Assembly: GCA_023819375.1 (NCBI GenBank)
Contig: JAMWDI010000004.1
Location: 124,001 to 188,000 of the forward strand
From: Candidatus Omnitrophota bacterium
GTDB lineage: Bacteria > Ratteibacteria > UBA8468 > B48-G9 > JAFGKM01
Reading direction: 5' to 3'
DNA: 64,000 bases
The translations under genes and the position numbers were made by a program. Shown in pieces: positions 7,403 to 15,592 of this stretch (the first letter of the stretch is position 1; the number at the start of each line of letters is the position of its first letter). Below the pieces are notes generated by a model that saw only the letters and a list, made by a program, of their open reading frames with translations, was not told where the DNA came from and made no database searches.

Positions 7403-9292
7403 TTAACCAAGGGTGAAAGATATAGGGGTTTTTGTTAACCAACTTATAATAATCCATAAACCAGCAGCAGTGAAACTTCCAAAAACCATCCCAAGGAAAA
7501 ATATTTTTACTGTAGAGTAAACTTTTGCTCCACCGTATTTTAATATTACTGTCTTTGCTATCCAAGCAAGAAAAATAGAAAACCAAGTATGATAAATAGG
7601 ATGGGGTATTCCAATAGTAAGTCCAATAGGTGATATAGGCCATCCAGGAATTTTACTTCTTGCTAAAAGAATTAAAATCATTAAGAGTGCTCCAACTATA
7701 GCAAATAAAAACTGTTTTTTACCGAAGATTACAGGATCTCTCATTATGTTTTTTATATACTCAGCCATAAAACTTGATGCATATCCGAATTGCCAGGAAG
7801 ACAAATTTATTCCGCCAAATTTATAAGCAAGGAAAAGAACTGTAATTGTTGAACTTATTAAAGTAAATATTATAGAAAGGAAAATGCCTAAAAGGAGTTT
7901 ATTTAAATTTAGTTTAAAATTGTTAGCAAGTTTCAATCCATTAGATGTTGAAGCCATAACAGAAGTTCTAATGTCTGCAGCCCAAGGGAAAGTTAAACCG
8001 AGAGAAACCAATCCTTGATTTCCAATTAATTTGGAACCAAACGTATAGATTGTTACTGCTGAAGGGATAATTGGAGCCCTATAATATGCAAGTCCTGTTT
8101 GTGAAATAATTCTTGTTAGTCCAAGGAAGATAAGAATAGTTATTATAATAAAGTATATGGAAATTGAGAGTTTAAGCCCTGATTTACTTATCCACCAAAC
8201 ACTGAAGATAAAGCAAAAAATAAATCCCCAGAAAGAAATTTTGTATAAAAATTTTTCTTCTTCCATATCTTTTATTTTTCCTATGCTAATTAGAAATATC
8301 TGTTTTAAATGTCTTCTTGCAAACCATAAACAACTTAATGATAAAATCATTAAAGCACCGAAGGACTGAAAAGCAACTTCTTCACAGGCTGGATCTGAAT
8401 AGGGAAGAAACATTCCTATAGAATAACCAGTCATTTTTAAGAAACCAGTTTCAAGAATAAAGATAAAAGCAAAAAGCCAAACACTTAAAAGAACATCTTT
8501 TGGTATTAAAAAAGCAAGTCCAATAACTTCAAATCTAACAGATAATATTAAAGAAATTGAGCGCCTGAAGATAGGGAGAGATTTACTAAGCACAGGGCCT
8601 TTAAAAATAGGAAAAAGATTTGAAAGTCCAATAAGAGAATAAAGGATAAATGGAATAAGAAAGCCAAGATAAAATAACTTATTTTTATGGATTGGATTTT
8701 CTTCATTTGCCATTTCAATAACAGGTTCAGTTAAGGGATAAGTTAATTTTTCTCTTTCAATCCACTGCTTACTTAACATTAGAATTAGAAAAATTAACAA
8801 AAAATAAAAAATAATTATGAATATGTACCAATTAAATAAAGGAGTTATCCATTGATTCCATGGAATTTTTGTATTTTTAGGAAGTCCTTCATATAAATAC
8901 CAAATTGTTTTGTAATCCTTTGGAAATAAATGGGATGGTAAGTAAGGATGAATCATTTCATCCCATCTATTAGTTGGTGTTGCATAGTAAAAAATACCAC
9001 CAAGAAGACCTATTAAATTCATAGTAAATCCCCAAGATGGAATAGCGCAAGCAACAATCATCATTATATAAACTGTAATAAGTTCAGATGGTGTTAAATA
9101 TAATTTTTTTATAAATTTTTTACTGAATTGATTAAAAAGTAGGATATAAATAAAAAAAATAAAAATTGCCCAACCAGTTGAATAATCAGCGGCTAAAGGA
9201 GAACCATGGATATAAAGAACATTTAAAGGTTCAAGGACTCCAATCAAAATACAAAAAATTATACCAATTATTATTGATTTTAAAGAAACCAT
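7403..9292 (-). CDS. Large polytopic membrane protein, DUF6785-like (OPT-type transporter)
   Basis: 629 residues with about 14 hydrophobic segments spread over the whole length, including paired helices near residues 1-60, 150-175, 205-225 and several between 350 and 620. Sequence character (YLTPSELITVYIMMIVACAIPSWG, LGLTRIISQTGLAYYRAP) fits the DUF6785/DUF6784 transporters related to oligopeptide transporters that are common in Lentisphaera- and Planctomycete-like genomes; the substrate is unknown. It stands alone, with its own promoter only a few bases before the start codon (9302-9329). Nothing nearby identifies the substrate. The family call is moderate; that it is a transporter is likely from topology. 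Confidence 0.75.
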   Translation of the reverse strand: MVSLKSIIIGIIFCILIGVLEPLNVLYIHGSPLAADYSTGWAIFIFFIYILLFNQFSKKFIKKLYLTPSELITVYIMMIVACAIPSWGFTMNLIGLLGGIFYYATPTNRWDEMIHPYLPSHLFPKDYKTIWYLYEGLPKNTKIPWNQWITPLFNWYIFIIIFYFLLIFLILMLSKQWIEREKLTYPLTEPVIEMANEENPIHKNKLFYLGFLIPFILYSLIGLSNLFPIFKGPVLSKSLPIFRRSISLILSVRFEVIGLAFLIPKDVLLSVWLFAFIFILETGFLKMTGYSIGMFLPYSDPACEEVAFQSFGALMILSLSCLWFARRHLKQIFLISIGKIKDMEEEKFLYKISFWGFIFCFIFSVWWISKSGLKLSISIYFIIITILIFLGLTRIISQTGLAYYRAPIIPSAVTIYTFGSKLIGNQGLVSLGLTFPWAADIRTSVMASTSNGLKLANNFKLNLNKLLLGIFLSIIFTLISSTITVLFLAYKFGGINLSSWQFGYASSFMAEYIKNIMRDPVIFGKKQFLFAIVGALLMILILLARSKIPGWPISPIGLTIGIPHPIYHTWFSIFLAWIAKTVILKYGGAKVYSTVKIFFLGMVFGSFTAAGLWIIISWLTKTPISFTLG

Positions 9293-9301
9293 GTTAGAGT
9301 T

Positions 9302-9329
9302 ATTTTACTTATAATTTTTCTGATGTCAA
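9302..9329 (-). promoter_or_regulatory. Promoter of the membrane transporter (near-leaderless)
   Basis: Minus strand: TTGACA (9329-9324), 16-base spacer, TAAAAT (9307-9302). The start codon at 9292 follows the -10 by nine bases, so the mRNA should have only a few untranslated bases. No ribosome site is present. The rest of 9293-9499 is AT-rich with no gene seen. Confidence 0.6.
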
Positions 9330-9499
9330 AATTAACTCTCTTAAATATTTGTCTTTCTAATTCTCTCATTTTTCTTAATCTTCAACTTTTCTCTTACGTT
9401 TTCTCTGCATGTAAAATTTCCATCCCTTTACAATATTTTTCCCTTGATTTTCCTTTAAATTTGAGACACATTCCTTAAAAGTTTTAACAGTTTTAAAAA

Positions 9500-10654
9500 T
9501 TATTTTTTCTGACTATTGTTTAACTTTACATTGTTAAAAAGAATATTTTTGCAATTGCGACATATTATACTATTATCTGAAAAATTTTCCATTTCTAAAT
9601 TATTAAATGAGATATTATGAATTTCTATTTCGCTGTTTCCCTCTATAGTTAAAGGTCCTCCACTTTTTATAATTTTTATATTAGAAAAATTTATATCTGA
9701 AATTCTTTCCAATTTAATTCCTTCTTCAACAGTTATCCATATAGGATTTAATTTGCTTTCAATTATTACATTTGAAAATAAAATATCATGAACATTTGCG
9801 CAACCCTTACTATTTTCCAGTAAATAAACTTTTGGAAATTGAAATATAATTCCTCTTGTTCCTTCTATTATTAAATTTTTAAATACACAATTTTTTATTT
9901 CTCCATCAGAAGGACATTCAATTCTTATTCCATTACAATCTGTTTTTAAAATACAATTTGAAACAGTTATATTTTCACAACTAACCTCTTCTTTATAAAA
10001 TTGTTTTATACAACGAACTGCAATACAATCATCTTGAGTATCCATAATACAATCACTTATAACAACATTTTTACAACTGTCAACATCTATTCCATCTATG
10101 TTTCTCATTCTTCTATCCCCGTATATTTTAACCTTATGAATATTTATATTCTCGCATTTCATTAACCAGATTGTCCAACAAGCAGAATTTACAAAAGAGA
10201 TGCCTTCAAAAAAAACATTTTTACAATTATAAAACATAACTATTCTTGGCCTTGGAATTTCTGGTTTTTTATAATAATCTTTATAAAAAGAAAGTCCAGA
10301 ACCATTTATTTCTCCACTTCCTGTTATTCCTAAATTTTCAGAATCAACTGCAATAATAAGTGCATTTTTTGTAATTTCTTTTTTGGGCTCTATCTTTTCC
10401 ATAATAAAACCTTCTGCATCAAGTTCCTTATAGTCATTTAAACTTTCACTTCCGATAATTTTGCTTCCGTTTTCAAGATAAAGTTCAACATTACTTTTAA
10501 GAAAAATTGTTCCTGTTTTATATATTCCAGGTTGAAATATAATTCTTCCTCCTCCATTTTTATAACAGGTATCTATTGCTTTTTGTATCTTTTCTGTATT
10601 AATCGTTTTTCCATCTGGTCTTACCCCAAATTCAGTTATTCTATAAGTACTCAT
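9500..10654 (-). CDS. GH28-like right-handed beta-helix protein with altered active site
   Basis: 384 residues of polygalacturonase (GH28) type, without a signal peptide, hence probably cytoplasmic. The N-terminus FGVRPDGKTINTEKIQKAID and PGIYKTGTIFLKSN are typical of the fold. The catalytic region shows NIDGID near 188 and TQDDCIA near 206, matching two aspartate motifs, but the usual G-H-G motif reads C-N-G (CNGIRIE, near 240) and the following R-I-K reads R-I-E. It may act on oligosaccharides with changed chemistry or be inactive. An AAGGAAAG ribosome site precedes the ATG, whose ATGA overlaps the stop of a reading frame continuing from the upstream gene. Last gene of the IclR-led operon. 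Confidence 0.8.
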   Translation of the reverse strand: MSTYRITEFGVRPDGKTINTEKIQKAIDTCYKNGGGRIIFQPGIYKTGTIFLKSNVELYLENGSKIIGSESLNDYKELDAEGFIMEKIEPKKEITKNALIIAVDSENLGITGSGEINGSGLSFYKDYYKKPEIPRPRIVMFYNCKNVFFEGISFVNSACWTIWLMKCENINIHKVKIYGDRRMRNIDGIDVDSCKNVVISDCIMDTQDDCIAVRCIKQFYKEEVSCENITVSNCILKTDCNGIRIECPSDGEIKNCVFKNLIIEGTRGIIFQFPKVYLLENSKGCANVHDILFSNVIIESKLNPIWITVEEGIKLERISDINFSNIKIIKSGGPLTIEGNSEIEIHNISFNNLEMENFSDNSIICRNCKNILFNNVKLNNSQKK

Positions 10655-10749
10655 TTTCTTTCCTTTTTATCTGAAACAATTACAACTTTTGCACTACTAT
10701 TTATTATATCTCCACCTCTAACTTTCATTCCCAACTTTCCCCAATTTTC
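10651..10749 (-). other. 32-codon in-frame extension after the DUF1284-like stop
   Basis: Directly after the TAA of the preceding gene (10752-10750) the same frame stays open for 32 codons (beginning ENWGKLGMKVRGGD) and ends in TGA at 10653-10651, overlapping the GH28 ATG as ATGA. An ATG inside, at 10728, would give a 25-residue peptide. It could be a former C-terminus cut off by a nonsense mutation, a readthrough tail or a short coupled peptide. The ATGA junction is typical of real gene ends, which argues that the frame was translated. Confidence 0.35.
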
Positions 10750-11721
10750 TTATTTATCTTTCGGTTTTACTCCCGGTATTCCCATCCCTTTATTTCTTCC
10801 CTTTTCATAGTATCCTTTATAAACATTACTACATATTCTCCATTCAGAAGAAGTTTCTTTACAATCTTTGTATCCACATATTTCTTTTGCTGATTTAATC
10901 CTCTTGAACAACCTTTCAAATAATTTCTTTGCGGTTAATATCATACCATAATTCATATCAAGTTTGAATAAAACATCTAAATCTTTTTTCTCATCTCTTA
11001 AGTTCATAGAAAAACCACCTATACAAAGATTTTTTTCAGGTATATAAGCACTACAAGGAGGACATATCATACAGGGACCTTCAATAAGTTTAATTGGTAT
11101 TTCTGGATTTTTTCTTATTCTTTCAATAACTTCATAAAGATTATCCTCTAATATAGGTTGGTTTTTGCTTTCGGAAAAGCAAACCATACACATAAGATGA
11201 TGGGGTCTTATTTTTAGAATTTTTGATTTATAAATTTTTTTAACAGATATCTTTTTTGATTTTTTTCTTTCTTCAAGTGAACGACCCGGAAAAATTGAAT
11301 TAATACCTTCTTCTCTTAATTTTTCATAATCTGATTTTTCTGAATATTGACATCCTTTCCAGATTTTTGAATTTGGAATTCCTTTACATATCTCTTTTGT
11401 AGTTTCAATTGAATTAAATAATTTTTCTATAATAAATCTTGCAGGCATAATCGCTCCAGGGAAAAGGCCTATTAAACGAAGTATATCAAAATCCTGTTTT
11501 TTTCTGAATAATTCTTTTTTGTTTTTGATATTTTGAGGATTTTGATAAGAATAACTACCAGCAACTCTACAAACCAACATGATAGGTCTTTCTGGATTTT
11601 TAATTATTTTGTCAAGAATTGCTCTCAATTTTTTATCTTCTTTTGAATTTTTAAATCCTCTCTTTAATTTACATAAAATACAAAATAATTGATAAGGATG
11701 AACTTTAATATATTTTCTCAT
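10750..11721 (-). CDS. Cysteine-rich protein, tandem DUF1284-like
   Basis: 323 residues in two related halves. The second half begins near residue 168 with IRPHHLMCMVCFSES, the signature of DUF1284, and continues with GPCMICPPCSAY, where cysteines could bind a cluster. The first half begins HPYQLFCILCKL and keeps the arrangement with fewer cysteines, so it looks like a diverged duplicate. Both halves share a phrase of the type P-I-x-L-V/I near the middle and a later CKGI/CGYKDC. Function is unknown. It lies between QueG-like iron-sulfur genes and the GH28-like gene with two bases to its upstream neighbour, so it belongs to the operon. The frame continues beyond its stop (see next downstream entry). 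Confidence 0.6.
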   Translation of the reverse strand: MRKYIKVHPYQLFCILCKLKRGFKNSKEDKKLRAILDKIIKNPERPIMLVCRVAGSYSYQNPQNIKNKKELFRKKQDFDILRLIGLFPGAIMPARFIIEKLFNSIETTKEICKGIPNSKIWKGCQYSEKSDYEKLREEGINSIFPGRSLEERKKSKKISVKKIYKSKILKIRPHHLMCMVCFSESKNQPILEDNLYEVIERIRKNPEIPIKLIEGPCMICPPCSAYIPEKNLCIGGFSMNLRDEKKDLDVLFKLDMNYGMILTAKKLFERLFKRIKSAKEICGYKDCKETSSEWRICSNVYKGYYEKGRNKGMGIPGVKPKDK

Positions 11722-11723
11722 AA

Positions 11724-12770
11724 TTATCCCTTCTTAACTTTATATGGCAATAACCATCTTTTTCTTTTTATAAATTCCCCTCCTTTAAATCTCTGTTCAA
11801 TAACTTCTTTTTTCTCAAGGTAATTAAAACAACTTCTCATACAACCTCTTGAACCACATATTCCAAAACTTCCACCTTCTCCCCATTTTTGTAACATGGC
11901 ATGCCCTTCTATGATATAACCCGATGGGAACTCCTCTGTTTTTCTCCATCTTCCTGTTGATAAAGTCCAGCAAAATTTATATGCAGTCTCTTCTGAAAAA
12001 TCCTGTTTTCTTGCGTCTATATTCCAGCCAGGGAAATCTTTATGTATAAAAGGAGAAACTCTTGAATCACCCCCATGATAACTTAATGTACATTTTCCAA
12101 GATGTATATCAGCCCATTCATAAACATAGTCCTCAATTTTTATCTGGATTTTTTTATTTTCTTTTATATGAGGTATTGCATAAGAAGGACAGTCATTTAC
12201 ACATTCCATACATCTTTTACAGATACTACCTGGTTTTATAAGTGGATCTGGTTCAACTTCAAGGTCAGTTATAATTGCATGTAATCTCTGTCTTGGTCCA
12301 AATTTTTTAGTTAAAAAAACTTTACTCCATCCAATTTCCCCAAGTCCAGCACAAATACCTGCAATCCTTATAGCAAGATGAACATCAGGAGGTGGGAAAT
12401 TTTTTCTTAATGGTTTTACTGGAGGTTGGGCTTCTGGTACTCCTGGATAATAAGGGACTGCTTCATATCCAAAATCTTCAATAAAACAGGCAAGTTGATA
12501 AAGAGGTTCAGGAATAAAAAAAGTATTTAAAAGACCATGATAATCAAAATAAGTATAAGAAATCCAGTTTGTCCCTTCTTCTATTCCACGCCAACCACCC
12601 CTTAATATTCTTTTTCCAACAACTATAACTGTTTTACCTTCTGGAAATATGTTTTTCGGATTCATTCTTTCTGGAGCATTTTTGAATCTTTCAATATTTG
12701 CAAAACCAATTAAATCAAGTCCAAACTTATAACCTGTTTCTCTTATTAACTCTTTCGTTAGTTTTTTCAT
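11724..12770 (-). CDS. QueG/reductive-dehalogenase-like 4Fe-4S protein (copy 4)
   Basis: 348 residues. The N-terminal region (GLDLIGFANIERF, then FPEGKTVIVVGKRI) and the segment GLGEIGWSKVFLTKKFGPRQR at 150-170 are shared by all QueG-like proteins in this cluster, as is the ferredoxin motif CKRCMECVNDCP near 195. A late GICGSRGCMRSCFNYLEK could supply ligands of a second cluster. QueG and reductive dehalogenases with this plan use cobalamin. No Tat signal is present, so it is cytoplasmic. Start set at ATG 12770 because AGGAG precedes it; the longer TTG start at 12788 would lie before that site. It has an insertion around 225-290 not seen in copy 3. Confidence 0.75.
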   Translation of the reverse strand: MKKLTKELIRETGYKFGLDLIGFANIERFKNAPERMNPKNIFPEGKTVIVVGKRILRGGWRGIEEGTNWISYTYFDYHGLLNTFFIPEPLYQLACFIEDFGYEAVPYYPGVPEAQPPVKPLRKNFPPPDVHLAIRIAGICAGLGEIGWSKVFLTKKFGPRQRLHAIITDLEVEPDPLIKPGSICKRCMECVNDCPSYAIPHIKENKKIQIKIEDYVYEWADIHLGKCTLSYHGGDSRVSPFIHKDFPGWNIDARKQDFSEETAYKFCWTLSTGRWRKTEEFPSGYIIEGHAMLQKWGEGGSFGICGSRGCMRSCFNYLEKKEVIEQRFKGGEFIKRKRWLLPYKVKKG

Positions 12771-12777
12771 TTTTCTC

Positions 12778-13626
12778 CTATTCTTCAATTATCTCGCCAC
12801 TTTTATCAATTTTCCATACAGGTCTTTTTCTAAATTTTTCATTAAATAAATTTTTTATTCTTTTTGTTTCTTCAAGATGAAAAAGACAGGTTCTTGAGCA
12901 TAAAGCAGCAATTCTATCTGGTTTTCCATTTTCATAATACATATTTGGTAAGACACCGTTTTTACATTTTTTACATATTTCATAATCAATTTCTGCAACT
13001 ATCATCTTTTTATCACATATTTCAATTTCTTTCTCTTTTTCCTTTATTGCTCCAAGTGGACATATCTTTAAACATTCTTTACATAAATCACATATATTTT
13101 CTTTCTTTATTTGATCTGGTTCAATTTCTGCATCTGTAAGTATTATTTGAAATCTTTGCCTTGGACCAAATTCTTCAGTTAAGAATATCCTACAATATCC
13201 AATTTCTCCAAGTCCTGCTCTAATTGCTGTATCTTCAATATCTATTAAAACATTTGGTGCTGGTTTCCCTTTTTTAACAGGTATTCCCATTGGTGGAACT
13301 TCAATTGGTATATCAGGCAAAGGAACTGCTTCATATCCGTTATCCTCAAGAAATTCACATATTTTAAAAGTTGTTAAAGCAAGTATTCTATTGTTTAACC
13401 ATTGATATCCATATAGATTATACAGGTGAAATTGTGTTCCTTCTTCAATTCCTCTTAAAGCCCCTCTTGTTATTCTCTTTCCTATTACAATTATACTTTT
13501 TACTTCTGGGAATATACTTTCTGGGTGGTGTTGTTTGTTAATTCCTTTAAACCTATCTATGCTTGCAATACCTATTAAATCTGCTTTAACTTCTTTTGCA
13601 AACTCTATTAATCTTTCTTTTTCCAT
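12778..13626 (-). CDS. QueG/reductive-dehalogenase-like 4Fe-4S protein (copy 3)
   Basis: 282 residues, the shortest member of the cluster. It shares VKADLIGIASIDRFKG at the N-terminus, ALRGIEEGTQF near 60, GLGEIGYCRIFLTEEFGPRQR near 140-160, and the cluster motif CDLCKECLKICP near 183. Further cysteines in YEICKKCKNG and ALCSRTCLFHLEE near the C-terminus could bind a second cluster. Eight bases separate it from copy 4. The GIEEGT phrase is shared with copies 2 and 4 but not with the fused protein, which groups these three. Function is unknown beyond likely redox chemistry with a corrinoid. Confidence 0.75.
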   Translation of the reverse strand: MEKERLIEFAKEVKADLIGIASIDRFKGINKQHHPESIFPEVKSIIVIGKRITRGALRGIEEGTQFHLYNLYGYQWLNNRILALTTFKICEFLEDNGYEAVPLPDIPIEVPPMGIPVKKGKPAPNVLIDIEDTAIRAGLGEIGYCRIFLTEEFGPRQRFQIILTDAEIEPDQIKKENICDLCKECLKICPLGAIKEKEKEIEICDKKMIVAEIDYEICKKCKNGVLPNMYYENGKPDRIAALCSRTCLFHLEETKRIKNLFNEKFRKRPVWKIDKSGEIIEE

Positions 13627-13642
13627 AAATAAAATCTTCCTT

Positions 13643-14674
13643 TTAAAATTTTTTAACTATGACTTCTTTAAAAACATTTTCACAGTAAGAACAATTTTGA
13701 CATAGTTTATTACATTTTGTTATTTTTTCAAACCAATCATCTGGAAATCTTGAATTTTCAATTATATAAGGATATAAAATTTTACTATGAGATGGTTCAA
13801 ATAAATCAAGTAAGTTGCCTTGATATTTTTCATCATAATATGCTTTTATAACTTTTTCAGGGTCCTGATTTGTCCTTGTTGCAAGTTTAACAACATCAAA
13901 ATATTTTTCATAATGATGCAAATCTTCTGGCCTTATCCACGAAGAATATGAAATTAAATATTTCCAGTTTTCTTTTTCTTTGTAAAAAGACCAGCAATTA
14001 CCAGGTATATTATCTGTCAAATTTGCTTTTGTAAATATTTCTGCTTCATGTGAAATAACATTATCATGAAAAGATTGAACAGGGCAGAAATTTATACAAC
14101 CACTATTTACAAGAATAGATAATTTTTTCCCTTTTTTATTACACCAATCTTTAATTTCTTCTATTCTTTCAAAATCCCTATTATACTCTCTTTGCATAAC
14201 AAAATCATCAAATAAATCTTCTAATTGCTCCATCTGTTTTATTTTTCCGATTCTCATATTTACACTTGCTCTTACTTCAATATCTTTAAAATTTTTCTTA
14301 ATTATATATGCAATAACTGGAGAGAAAGAAGTTATAGAATCAAGACCTATATTTTCCTGTAAATAATCAATAATTGAAATAACCATATTAGTAAGATTTA
14401 TTGATAATGAATTTTCACCCCAGCAGGAAGCATTCAAAAGTAAATTAAGTTTTATTCCAAGTTTTTTTATTTTTTTTAATTCATATTCAAGTTGTTTCTG
14501 TACAAACCAATTTATATATCCAACCTTCTCAGCAATCGGTCCTCTTCCGCTGGGTAAATTAAGCCATGGGAAATAAACTTCTTCAATTCTATCCTTATAT
14601 TTTTCAACAATATCTGAAAAAATTTGCTCCTCTTCTTTAAACTGATATCCAATAGAAAATTTTATTTTTCCCAT
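13643..14674 (-). CDS. Peptidase U32-like TIM-barrel protein with cysteine-rich tail
   Basis: 343 residues. The central segment SGCINFCPVQSFHDN near 193 and the overall pattern of alternating strands and helices (KIKFSIGYQF start, EVYFPWLNLPSG, NLLLNASCWG, EVRASVNMRIG) fit the U32 family, whose members such as UbiU/UbiV and tRNA hydroxylation factors carry a [4Fe-4S] cluster and act in oxygen-independent redox chemistry. The C-terminus has C-x3-C-x2-C-x2-C (CNKLCQNCSYC), a likely cluster site. It overlaps the neighbouring QueG-like gene by 13 bases and lies within the operon, so it probably works with it. The U32 call rests on pattern only. Confidence 0.55.
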   Translation of the reverse strand: MGKIKFSIGYQFKEEEQIFSDIVEKYKDRIEEVYFPWLNLPSGRGPIAEKVGYINWFVQKQLEYELKKIKKLGIKLNLLLNASCWGENSLSINLTNMVISIIDYLQENIGLDSITSFSPVIAYIIKKNFKDIEVRASVNMRIGKIKQMEQLEDLFDDFVMQREYNRDFERIEEIKDWCNKKGKKLSILVNSGCINFCPVQSFHDNVISHEAEIFTKANLTDNIPGNCWSFYKEKENWKYLISYSSWIRPEDLHHYEKYFDVVKLATRTNQDPEKVIKAYYDEKYQGNLLDLFEPSHSKILYPYIIENSRFPDDWFEKITKCNKLCQNCSYCENVFKEVIVKKF

Positions 14675-15576
14675 TCAATATACCATACCTTTCTTTTTCT
14701 AAAAGGTTCCTTAAATTTGTTTTTTAATTTTCCTTCTTTTTCAAGATGTATCATACATGCTCTTATACACCCTCTTGCTCCTTCAATTGCTCTGGAATAT
14801 ATAATGACAGAACTTAGTTCTCCTATAAATGGATTGTATTTTTTATAAGGTGCCAATCCTTGAAATCCTTTTGTGCATGCGTCAACGTTTAGTTTTCCCC
14901 ATTCTACTTCAGTTCCTATCGCTTTAAATCTAACTTTAACCGTTTCTTTTAAACTTATTGCTCCTGCTGAACATTCTTTTACACATAACATACATCTATC
15001 ACAAATTGGTGGCCCTTCATAAATAGGATCTGGCTCAAGAGGAGCATCTGTTAAAATACATGCAAATCTCTGCCTTGGCCCAAATTCAGGTGTTAATAGT
15101 AGTTTACTATATCCAATCTCTCCAAGTCCTGCAAGGTATGCAGCAATCCTAAAATGAATAAATACATCAGGAGCAGGTTTTTCAGGAGATACAGAACAAG
15201 ACCAGTTTTCTTTGGGTTTTCCTGTTGCATAATCAATAGCGGGCCAGTTGTAATAATCATTAGGTATTGGTGTTGCTTCATATCCATAATCTTCAATAAA
15301 TCTCGCCAAATGATAAAGAATAAAAGGCATATAAATCATATTTATACTTCCATATCCCTGTGAAGAATAGGAGAGAAAATATGTTCCTTCCTCTATACCC
15401 CTTAAAGTTCCTCTTGGTATTCTTAAAGCAAGTACTATTAAAACTTTAGCATCTGGATTTATATATCTTGGGTCCATTTGCTTTGGTGCTCCTTCAAATC
15501 TGTTTACATCTGCAATTCCAACCAAATCTGCTCCTAATTTTTTTGCTACTTCTTTTACTTTTTTTGATGTTAACAT
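14662..15576 (-). CDS. QueG/reductive-dehalogenase-like 4Fe-4S protein (copy 2)
   Basis: 304 residues. Shared landmarks are LGADLVGIADVNRFEGAP at 14-31, TLRGIEEGTYF, GLGEIGYSKLLLTPEFGPRQR near 160-180 and the ferredoxin-like CDRCMLCVKEC near 205. The proline that normally follows the fourth cysteine is serine here. Later cysteines VDAC and GARGCIRACMIHLEKEG can provide ligands of a second cluster. GGAGGAGG precedes the ATG, one of the strongest ribosome sites in the cluster. Likely cytoplasmic and corrinoid-dependent by family; the substrate is unknown. Confidence 0.76.
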   Translation of the reverse strand: MLTSKKVKEVAKKLGADLVGIADVNRFEGAPKQMDPRYINPDAKVLIVLALRIPRGTLRGIEEGTYFLSYSSQGYGSINMIYMPFILYHLARFIEDYGYEATPIPNDYYNWPAIDYATGKPKENWSCSVSPEKPAPDVFIHFRIAAYLAGLGEIGYSKLLLTPEFGPRQRFACILTDAPLEPDPIYEGPPICDRCMLCVKECSAGAISLKETVKVRFKAIGTEVEWGKLNVDACTKGFQGLAPYKKYNPFIGELSSVIIYSRAIEGARGCIRACMIHLEKEGKLKNKFKEPFRKRKVWYIEWEK

Positions 15577-15592
15577 TTTTACCTCCTCCTTT

